Source: Temnopleurus reevesii (lineage: Eukaryota; Echinodermata; Echinoidea; Temnopleuroida; Temnopleuridae). From it: DNA of 16,192 nt. Below the pieces are notes generated by a model. That model was not told the DNA's origin. It did no database searches and worked only from the letters and a program-made list of their open reading frames with translations. The stretch lies in assembly GCA_036244855.1 (NCBI GenBank), contig BQKZ01000559.1, positions 77,790-93,981 on the forward strand, given 5' to 3'. Below are positions 8,961-16,192 of the stretch, piece by piece. The stretch's first letter is position 1; every line of letters begins with the position of its first letter. The position numbers and the translations under genes were made by a program.

Positions 8961-10190
8961 TCAAACTATTCGTAGATATTTGATTCTCAATACGTATACT
9001 ATAGCCTTTATGTAACTTCATAATGCCCATTATGTCTTCACAAAGATGTCTTGTCGGCAAATATATACTAAGATGGCAGAATTAGAGAAAAAAAAGTGAA
9101 AGCGAAAAATCATACCAAAAGCTAAGTGCCACATATATTTGAATAAAGGGGAAACAAGTCATATACAACTATAATTTATGTTATTTATTGCTAAATGGGT
9201 ATAGATGTATTCTTGTTTACTTTGCAAATCAACAATGCAATCACGGCTAGACGAGAAAATTAAACGCAGGTCGTTGCAAGCGGCGATCTAATGAGGGATA
9301 AGATAATACCATGAAGATTGTCAATACGCATACACGCTTCAGTTATTTTTTTTTCACCGATATCGTTTTGCTTACAACGTAAAATATATCAATATCTTTT
9401 TTTCAGAAGGTCGATTAGCCATTTTAGTCATATAATCCATTTCGATATCAAATACAAGGAAACACTGATAAACATGATTAAGTGATTTCTACTGATGCGC
9501 AGGCTATAGAGCCAGCAGAGGCGAGGGATTTTTAGTAATTTCCAAGGTAAATGGTATTTCCAAAAGTTTGAGTACAATTTCTCCTGGACTTGATTTCAAT
9601 TACCTTAATGTTGTGTCGCCCATCTTGTGCAATGTTCATATTTAACAATTTCGTTTTGTCAGTCAACCACTACGCCGTTTCGATAGGGTATTATTTTTTT
9701 CCGATTGGCCTAGCAGCTCTATGAACATCGTCTATCTTTTGCTAAGGACCCTTATCATTAGCAACCAAACTATGGTAATATGAATACGAATATCGATCCC
9801 TTTTTATCATAAATAGTGACATTTATGAACGTTAAGTTTTTGTTTTTTCGCCATGAATATCGGGTATTGATCATTAATAGGAGTGTACCACAAATAGATA
9901 TCATACTCAAACCCCATTTTAGCAATTTTCAATATTTCCTCTGTTTTTAATAGTTTAAGTAACTATTGAGACAATTTCCAATAATCTGTGTTTTCTATGT
10001 AATCGTTCCTCTGTGTTTTTATATTTTAAACTATGGAAATGGGATGTCACCTAGCAACTTCTCATACAAAATGTGGCGCGGCTCTGATTCCAAGTAAATT
10101 AACATAAGTAGGATTATCGCTACGTTCTGCTCTAAAAATAAAAAGTGGTATATGAAAAATGGCATGCTATACACATTTGTGCCTATAACG

Positions 10191-10403
10191 TCTGACCAGC
10201 GTTCATAAGCGTTGAAAGACGCTCAGTGAACGCATGAATAAGGAAGGCATATGCTTGACCGACGTTTAAGACTTTCAGTTGGCGCTCCACGTACGCACTC
10301 AAAAATGTCTTTCTTCGTTCACGTTCGACGTTCACGCTCGACGTTCACGTTCGACGTTTTCGACGTTCACGGAGCGTTTTTTTTTTCATGAACGCCAGGC
10401 AGA
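10191..10403. mobile_element. 213-bp MITE-like element with 40-bp inverted ends
   Basis: The left end (10191-10232) and the right end (10364-10403) are inverted copies. TCTGACCAGCGTTCAT matches TCTGCCTGGCGTTCAT at 13 of 16, and ACGCTCAGTGAACG matches ACGCTCCGTGAACG at 13 of 14, with a short A-rich gap between. Weaker similarity extends a few bases outward (to about 10185 and 10409). The interior is non-coding and includes a 13-bp tandem array. It appears related to 15919-16126. I saw no target-site duplication. Confidence 0.65.
10314..10371 (+). repeat. 13-bp TTCGACGTTCACG tandem array
   Basis: Five consecutive units of 10, 13, 13, 9 and 13 bases have consensus TTCGACGTTCACG. Two are shortened and one has C at its first position. 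The array lies inside the MITE-like element and overlaps its right inverted end, so it probably arose by slippage or amplification of the terminal motif CGTTCAC. It is unusually CpG-dense for this region. Confidence 0.8.
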
Positions 10404-10409
10404 GGTTGT

Positions 10410-12037
10410 CTTTAAACAAGAAATTATGATTGGGCGCTAATGAATGATTTCAAATCGTGCATTAAGAACATGTAAAAGAAACTACTTTCGAAGTATATGA
10501 CGCTTAATTGAAGATATTCTTGCAAGCAACAGAAAAACATACACCCCTTGATTGAAAGTATCATAACTTTTTAAAGGAGAGGGTTCCAGTTACACGCGCT
10601 GTGTATCGAATATATGTTAGCGTATGCGTAAAATAAGCATAATCTTATATTCAGTGTGACCAAACATAAATGTCATTTTTCAAATGCTACAATGAGCAAC
10701 ATGGACCAATGTTTATGTAAATGATGTTTCTCACGTACAATGAAATGTTAATTTTGCTTTATTGCCAATCGTTAAATTCCCACTCACACAATAATGACAG
10801 TTTTGCGCATGAGTATACATTCTTTAAAAAAAAAGAAGATTTTAAGCGTTTAAAGCTTTGATTCTATCCAAGCTTGTTTTTGTGTGAAAACTTTAGGAAA
10901 TGTTGTTTAACAAATTTTATTATTGAAATATGACCTTAAAACTCTCCAGATTGATGGGGTAGACTTTGCTCATTAAATATATCAATAGCATGATATTAAA
11001 GATATTTTTCCCTCAATTTTCCCTCAATTTATATAAAAAATACTCATGAGACATTCAAGAAGAGAAACTATTTTTGTTATGTGTATTCTTTATGTAATAT
11101 GATGTATGTAGGTTTTCATCTAAAAGGGCACAAATCCCAAACTCTTTTCCTGCAAAAGGGCCTACATCCAATTATAAATCTTGTATCTTGATTGGCGAAA
11201 GTCAAACCGTGAATGGAGTAACATATATTCATGAATCAAAACATTATATAAACAACAAAGAAAATGACAACGAAATTAAACATTAATCCAAAGAAATAGC
11301 GGCAAAAGAGCAAACAAGTTTGATAATGGGCATTCTAATTGCTTTTTATAATGAACTTCAATTATTTCGGAGTCAAAATAAAACACCCCACTCAGTAGCG
11401 TGTACTACCAATACAAGCCGTCAGCAACTGTTGCTTTATTCAATTTTCATTAAATTTCAAGTTTTTAGGCAAAAGCTATAGCAGTCAACTATGTAAATTC
11501 AGCACTCCGACTGGCATTAAGAAGGGTAGGGAACAAGAAGGGCCTAAATGCAACTTTTCATTCCAAAGAGCATGGATCCACGAAAATAATGTTTATTAAA
11601 AAGTCATATGAAATTCCAAACATCTGCAAATATTTTTATGTCATTTTTGTTACTCTCAAACATATTTGTTTAATGGAAGCATAGAACGAAAACTAAAGAG
11701 CCTAGATAGATTTACGCAAAATTAGCTACAGTTAAGTGGATTTAGGCCATTTTGCATACCAATTATTCATATTGATTCATGCTGACATTTACACCCAAGC
11801 TCGTCAGATATCTGATAAACGTAATTATTATCTGTATATTATAACAAACACTCTCCCATTAAAAGAAAATCATGTCATTTGGGTCAGGAGGAAAAAAAAT
11901 TGTTGTGTTTATTTGGCATGTTTCATTTACAAAGTACTTCTGCTATTTGGTGCTTTGATCATATAAGCGATGATTTTCATCATATCAATTTATGTCTAAT
12001 CTTGTGCTTCCTAAATTTAGTTATCTATGATACATTG
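10410..12037. other. 1.6 kb AT-rich stretch without a recognisable gene
   Basis: It contains an 11-bp tandem pair (TTTTCCCTCAA, 11006-11027) and an ATG-less plus-strand open frame at 11469-11684 (71 codons). That frame has a basic N-terminal half and an AT-biased C-terminal half. The frame has no good acceptor and no recognised domain. The frames at 11736-12070 are low-information. Confidence 0.45.
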
Positions 12038-12069
12038 TTTTATTTATTCATTCATTTATTTATTTATTA
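12038..12069. repeat. degenerate TTTA/TTCA microsatellite
   Basis: About eight tetranucleotide units of TTTA with two TTCA variants. It produces the Phe/Leu/Ile-rich end of a spurious plus-strand frame. Confidence 0.8.
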
Positions 12070-13547
12070 ATTCAACAGGGTATACCCATTCAGCAAAATT
12101 TGGGGCCCTGCAAACATAAAATGTGTTACTTAGTATACGTTTATGTTCATATATTCTTTATTTCTTCAAAACGAAAAAAGAAGAATGAATGAATAGATGG
12201 AATTGAATTAAATTGAAAATCAGGATTCGTTATGTTACGGTAAGTGCACGAAGTCAAACACATCCTCTATCCAAATATTTAGACATAATCCAAACAGTCA
12301 CATCTACTGATAAAAGTGGGGAAATACGTGAGGAAATTAGAGCAAATCGGATACGAAATGGAAACAATTACTTCTGGATACATTGTGTTATCTTTAGACC
12401 GGAAACTAAACATTTCATCTGGAGATTATTATTACGTAATTGGGTCCCTATAATTATCATTGACTGACAGTTCATCTGTGAGATATACTTCGTCCTATGA
12501 CATGTCATATCTTTTCGATGTGTTTCACACGATAGTAATACGACAACATGGTAAACTGATTGAGCCGACCCTCATCGTCAACAACATCGAGACTTGGTTT
12601 AGGACGAGTGAAGACAAATGTCTACCAATCTGTCGAGAGAGGGCGATATTAACGGTTGTTCAGCGAAGATTATTTTGTCCGTCCATCATGAGGCTCACAG
12701 TCTCGTGAACAATCGGGTAGACTCTCGAGTTCATTTTGTAAAACTAAAGGAAAAAATATCACCCTAATCCATGATCGAATGTGCATTAAATTTACAGGAG
12801 ATAAACTTGGAAGGGATATTCTGTTTACAATAAAAAAATTTAAAAAACTAAAAAAGGAGGGGACAAAATGCCTTACAAACTCCTACGCAGTCGCCTTATT
12901 TTCAAAATATCCCCACAGCAGCATGGAGTAAGGAAATCAACCCCCAAAACCATACAATTTTGGGGTGGTTTAACCAAGGCTCAAATCGTGCTCACTTTTT
13001 TTTTCATGTGATATATTTGAAAAAAAAAATAATATATAACAATTATGAAAGTTGTGTTTGTGCGATTTCAATTTATTTTGTGTCTTAAAAACAAATATGT
13101 TATAATTCGAATATCGCACGCTGCAGCCTCAATAAAACTGATGAAAATTTAACACAAACAATATTCTAAACGAAGACTGTAAAATGGACTCCGATGTCAC
13201 GTATCTTTTCATTCTTATACATCAAGTCATTATTTTAATGAAATATTATTCTATATGTTTGCCCAATATTTTTTTTAAGGATGGTCTGCAAAATGATGTT
13301 TATTTTATTTGAAATCGTCTCATATCCTTTATTTTTTCGATATGGTAGAAGAAATGTATTATAGGGCCTGTAACATAAATATTAATCGTAAGTCTATGGC
13401 AAAACGTGTACCATAAAACGCGTTTAATTTTCAATTTGTCATATCTCTTTAATGTAAGAGGTCGATATTCATATTAACTCTAGATTTTAGTACATCATGT
13501 GGCATTTACAACTTTGCTTCGATTTTAAATCTATTATTTTTCTCCAG
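12070..13547. other. 1.5 kb AT-rich stretch, no supported gene
   Basis: ACG|GTAAGT at 12240 is a good donor but has no convincing acceptor upstream. A GC-richer patch at about 12460-12720 carries an 82-codon plus-strand frame that opens with TTG rather than ATG. The frame is not similar to anything I recognise. Confidence 0.45.
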
Positions 13548-13660
13548 TCAACTTCTTTGTGAATGAAGTGAGCAAACCAGAGCAAATGGACGACCAAGTG
13601 ATGGCGCTAGACCAAACTCAAGACAGACGGAATCAGAGTCTCCCTATAGAATTGTTGTGA
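13548..13660 (+). CDS. candidate terminal coding exon of a microprotein
   Basis: A good acceptor precedes it (pyrimidine-rich CTATTATTTTTCTCCAG, AG at 13546-13547). Of the three frames only one stays open, and it requires a phase-1 upstream exon. The first-exon candidate at 7993-8005 provides exactly that, with the split codon becoming TTC (Phe). The exon then gives Asn-Phe-Phe-Val-Asn-Glu and a hydrophilic stretch rich in Gln, Asp and Arg (Pro-Glu-Gln-Met-Asp-Asp-Gln), and ends in Glu-Leu-Leu and TGA at 13658-13660. It is clearly GC-richer than its flanks. The joined protein would have 41 residues, no signal peptide and no membrane segment. I recognise no family. Intermediate exons may be missing, and the join over a 5.5-kb intron is an inference. 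Confidence 0.22.
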
Positions 13661-13725
13661 TTTCCAAGCTATAGGTCTGAATGATAAATGGATAATGAAC
13701 ATGATAATGTTTCCGATGAAGTTTG

Positions 13726-13726
<1 letters not shown>

Positions 13727-13777
<51 letters not shown>
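13727..13777. repeat. (GAT)17 trinucleotide microsatellite
   Basis: Seventeen uninterrupted GAT units. On the minus strand it would read as poly-His in one frame (13644-13877), which is an artefact of the repeat. Uninterrupted arrays of this length are usually length-polymorphic. Confidence 0.97.
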
Positions 13778-14029
13778 AATACATGTTTAGTAAATGCATC
13801 CCTTGTATCAGTTGAAACTTTCTTTTTGTTTTACAGAGATCTGATATAACGAAATATCTTATATAAAGATGTAACAATTCTGGTCCCAGCTCGAATAACT
13901 CATTTTGTTTTAAACTCTGCTATAAAGAATTTACTCCTATAACAAGGTAATGTTGATGGTCCCAAGCACCTCGTTATACTAAGTTTCCATTACTATTGAA
14001 ACAGAAAATTCATACAAACTTCTCAACTG

Positions 14030-14251
14030 ATGGAAGATCTCGGAAAACAAGATAGTTTAGTCCGGGGCAGAAATTACCACCAGATGGCGACATTTCCCTT
14101 TTCGTCTCGGGCAGATTGCCCATTGCAAGCAGTAAGCATAGTTTTGAAGTCTTTCGAAGTAAGAGAGTGTAATGATAAAACACCGATGTATCATCTGAAA
14201 CATGGTGAGAGATGGGGTATCAATTATTTTGCTTTTTGCCCTTCTTTCTAA
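14030..14251 (+). other. 73-codon ATG open frame of unknown status
   Basis: The frame starts at ATG, has a varied composition (Met-Glu-Asp-Leu-Gly-Lys-Gln-Asp, later His-Gly-Glu-Arg-Trp-Gly), and ends in TAA. An in-frame TGA lies 12 codons upstream. Possible donors inside it (GTAAGC at 14132, GTAAGA at 14160) would truncate it. It is one of the least AT-biased frames here but matches no family I know. It lies 0.4 kb after the candidate exon at 13548 and could be part of its 3' UTR. Confidence 0.15.
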
Positions 14252-14805
14252 AAAGAGTGTAAGAAAAAACTATTTCGTGGTATTATTTTTCTGAGTACAG
14301 GTAATACTCTTTTCTTACGCCTTGGAAAGGCCAAACAGTCTCACATGTCTTTATTTTGCTATTTTTCCTTTTTCTAAAGCCCACTCACACATTTGTGTTT
14401 TTATACTGTGTCGGCCGCGCGTTATTTGAAAATAAAAAACCGCTCCCGATAAGTATACGCTGATCAGACAGTGAGCCATACATTCGGCTTGCTCCTATAA
14501 GGAACGTACACTGAACGTCAATCCACCATAAGGGAGAAAAAGTGAAACTTGACATGGAGCGCAATATTTGGAGGGACGTGGTGACTACTTTCTGGCACTG
14601 AGTAGCACAATCTGCTTGGACTAATATTCTCTAAAACAAAATCAATCGCCATTACACCGCAGAGTCGTACGTGATAGTGTAACTTATTCTAAAATCTTAT
14701 CCGTTCAAAATTAATTGTTGCCCGTTTTGTTTTTCTTTATCTTTAATAATGTTAAAGTAGACTATGCCTACTTTTCTACGAATTATCCTTTTTTATCACT
14801 CTGAT

Positions 14806-14980
14806 GGGGTGTTGTTAAAAAACAACTGCAAATCAACTGCAACTTTGCAAATTGTAACGCGCATTTTCATTCGCGCGCAGTATGCGCATTTAACAAGACG
14901 CGCATGAAACAATGATTTTGATTGGCACTTTCCGATCAACAGCAACTTGCGATCAATTGCAACTTTTGAACACTACCCCC
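14806..14980. mobile_element. 175-bp GGGGTGTTG-type MITE, complete
   Basis: The left end is GGGGTGTTGTTAAAAAACAA. The right end, read on the minus strand, is GGGGGTAGTGTTCAAAAGTT. Both continue into TTGCAA, GATC and GCAAG-type words forming imperfect inverted arms of some 40 bases. The centre is rich in GCGC (CGCGCGC near 14872). It encodes nothing. A single related end is at 521-575. Target-site duplications are not clear, so the superfamily is not assigned. Confidence 0.65.
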
Positions 14981-15561
14981 TAAGTTGCATCTTGCCGAAG
15001 AGTAATGAAACCTAATAAAACTACAGATTATATTTGATTTTATTTAGGTAAAACATTGACTTTTCCTCGTTGCCCTATCACCGACACAATGTGTCAGTTT
15101 TCAAAGGACATTTCCTTCATGAGGTATTGTTTTTTCTCAAAGTAGTTTGGTAGATGTTATATCGATGCTACACAATTCACCAAAGTTTTTTGTTAAATTC
15201 GAGTCCTCTGTAATAAATATATCGTCCGTGTTTTCACAAAGTGCCGGGAGCCAGAGAGTACTGTTACACTAAATGAGTAACAAATCCATTGGAACGTGTC
15301 CTTGTATAGAATTAACACGTTGCTCGACAGGATGCCCGTTGAATTAGCGCTATGTCAGGATTTCTTTGTCTTCATGCAACAATATTCTTTGACTTTCGTC
15401 ACTTCGTGAAGACACGGATGATATATAATATTTTTTTAACGTGCACACTCAAAATTCTGATGTTATAAGATAAAGTTTAAATTTTTTTACGATGCCAATG
15501 TAAGAATAGTTTTTGATAGCTTTGGAAATGAAGAACTTTCACATAACATTGAGATTGAAGA
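14981..15561. other. AT-rich sequence with no recognisable feature
   Basis: No open frame of note, no inverted repeat and no tRNA-like fold was seen. Confidence 0.5.
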
Positions 15562-15692
15562 GATTGGAATTTGGAATTTATTCATTTGAACGTCATTGAC
15601 ATGTACAGCCAACATTTTGTTCTGATTGGAATTTGGAATTTGGAATTTATTCATTTGAACGTCATTGACATGTACAGCCAACATTTTGTTCT
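15562..15692. repeat. perfect tandem duplication, 62-bp and 69-bp units
   Basis: The units are 15562-15623 and 15624-15692. They are identical except that the second carries one additional copy of the 7-base word GGAATTT (three in place of two). A third start, GATTG, follows at 15693. The lack of any substitution indicates a recent event. Both strands stay open across it, giving frames at 15571-15843 (+) and 15487-15684 (-). Those frames simply repeat the same residues and are not evidence of coding. Confidence 0.97.
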
Positions 15693-15918
15693 GATTGACT
15701 TAAAACGTATTTTCCGAGAATTTAGTCTCGGGGAGAGTAGAAGGCGGCTTCACGTAAAAGTGGAAGAGTGCCATCTACGTTGGCTAAATCAGTATCTACA
15801 ACGATCCTGTGCTTGTCGCATTTCGACGTCTTTGACAGTGTAAGCACAGCGTGTGCACAACATATGTGGCGGAAACGCTGGCGAATATAAAAAAATATCA
15901 AACAGAATATGAACACGT

Positions 15919-16126
15919 TTTGCATTCGTTATGAGCACGCTGAAATATGCCATATGTCAACTACGTCATTATGTCGTCATTTGTTGGGTACGTCGGAAAA
16001 TTTACCATGCGAAAAAAATGTCGACGTATGCCGACGTACGGATAATCCATTGGAAGTTAAGACTTATCTGCTTATGCCAAACAATAGCTGAATGTACATT
16101 CGTTGCTCATACGTTATGAATGCACT
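15919..16126. mobile_element. 208-bp MITE-like element, related to 10191-10403
   Basis: TGCATTCGTTATGAGCACG (15921-15939) pairs with 16101-16124, whose minus strand reads TGCATTCATAACGTATGAGCAACG; the arms agree apart from a 4-base gap and one extra base. A second inner inverted pair, GTACGTCGG and CCGACGTAC, flanks the centre near 16020. Read on the minus strand it shares GCRTTCATAA near its end and GGCATA about 45 bases in with the element at 10191 (47 bases in). The three small frames across it are not genes. Confidence 0.5.
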
Positions 16127-16141
16127 TGGGGAAACATTATT

Positions 16142-16166
16142 AATCAAATCAAATCAAATCAAATCA
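16142..16166. repeat. (AATCA)5 pentanucleotide microsatellite
   Basis: Five perfect AATCA units immediately downstream of the MITE-like element. Confidence 0.95.
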
Positions 16167-16192
16167 TTCTATTTTTCAGTTCTTTTGATAAT

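Larger units (their letters stand above)
8012..10184. other. 2.2 kb AT-rich stretch, candidate intron
   Basis: It holds a perfect inverted repeat at 8244-8261, a diverged duplication near 8831-8960, and the decamer GCAACCAAAC at 9761-9770. Acceptor-like sites near 8187, 9404 and 9653 lead to quick stops or frames under 25 codons when joined to the first exon. If the promoter is real, this is the start of a long first intron. Confidence 0.45.

Noticed and set aside
8067..9670. Acceptor-like sites (about 8067, 8187, 9404, 9653) as the second exon of the promoter's gene
   Set aside because: In the required phase they meet a stop at once or within about 20 codons, and none has coding-like composition.
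12460..12708. 82-codon plus-strand frame in a GC-richer patch
   Set aside because: It opens with TTG, which is not a normal eukaryotic start. It has no acceptor and resembles no family.
13607..13660. Faint resemblance of the exon end (Thr-Gln-Asp-Arg...Ser-Leu-Pro) to the beta-thymosin motif
   Set aside because: The actin-binding Leu-Lys-Lys core of beta-thymosins is missing and the spacing differs, so I regard it as chance.
13644..13877. Minus-strand frame with a long poly-His tract
   Set aside because: The His run is only the translation of the (GAT)17 microsatellite, and the remaining residues are low-information.
14259..14318. GTAAGAAAA and TTTTCTTAC inverted 9-mers with a 42-base loop
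   Set aside because: Arms of A and T runs this short occur by chance in AT-rich DNA, and nothing else supports a structure.
15571..15843. Plus-strand 90-codon frame with an internal duplicated peptide
   Set aside because: The peptide repeat is the direct result of the recent DNA duplication, and the opposite strand is open as well. There is no splice or codon support.

Overview
The window reads as metazoan nuclear DNA, most likely from an echinoid (sea urchin). It is AT-rich, full of short repeats, and has no long open reading frame. It holds two copies of a tRNA-derived SINE whose body I recognise from sea urchin genomic sequence; the shared block CCCAGGTGAGGTRAATGGG is visible in both. No bacterial gene layout, rRNA gene, functional tRNA gene or CRISPR array is present. 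All reading frames are short and none matches a protein family I know. The window is best described as intergenic or intronic sequence around one candidate promoter.

Layout: 1-252 is the 3' part of a SINE ending in an ATT microsatellite. 521-575 is one end of a GGGGTGTTG-type MITE. 612-699 is an almost pure purine tract ending in 17 G. 700-4970 is AT-rich with scattered palindromes, a short inverted-repeat element (4229-4368) and two slightly GC-richer patches (about 2700-2930 and 3390-3640). 4971-4990 is a G-quadruplex motif. 5594-5616 is a 22-C run with an N. 5710-5796 is a fold-back repeat. 5932-6181 is the second SINE, which has lost most of its B box.

About 7195-7905 is the one CpG-rich stretch. 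It ends in a TATA box (7913), an initiator-like site (about 7944), an ATG (7993) and a strong 5' splice site (8006). I interpret this as a promoter with a tiny first coding exon (Met-Ser-Ile-Lys plus one base). The only downstream segment with a good acceptor, matching phase and a coding-like short frame is 13548-13660. Joining the two would give a 41-residue protein of unknown function, and this join is unproven. The same first-exon interval also reads as an exon on the minus strand (Met-Ser-Val-Ser-Ala-Pro-Glu..., donor GTAAGA), so the strand is not fully settled.

8012-16192 is mostly AT-rich non-coding sequence with three MITE-like elements (10191-10403, 14806-14980, 15919-16126), a perfect 62/69-bp tandem duplication (15562-15692), and GAT, TTTA and AATCA microsatellites. 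Two of the MITE-like elements (10191-10403 and 15919-16126) appear related in inverted orientation and may belong to one undescribed family. No genes can be seen working together here. The interest lies in the promoter and in the small non-autonomous repeats.
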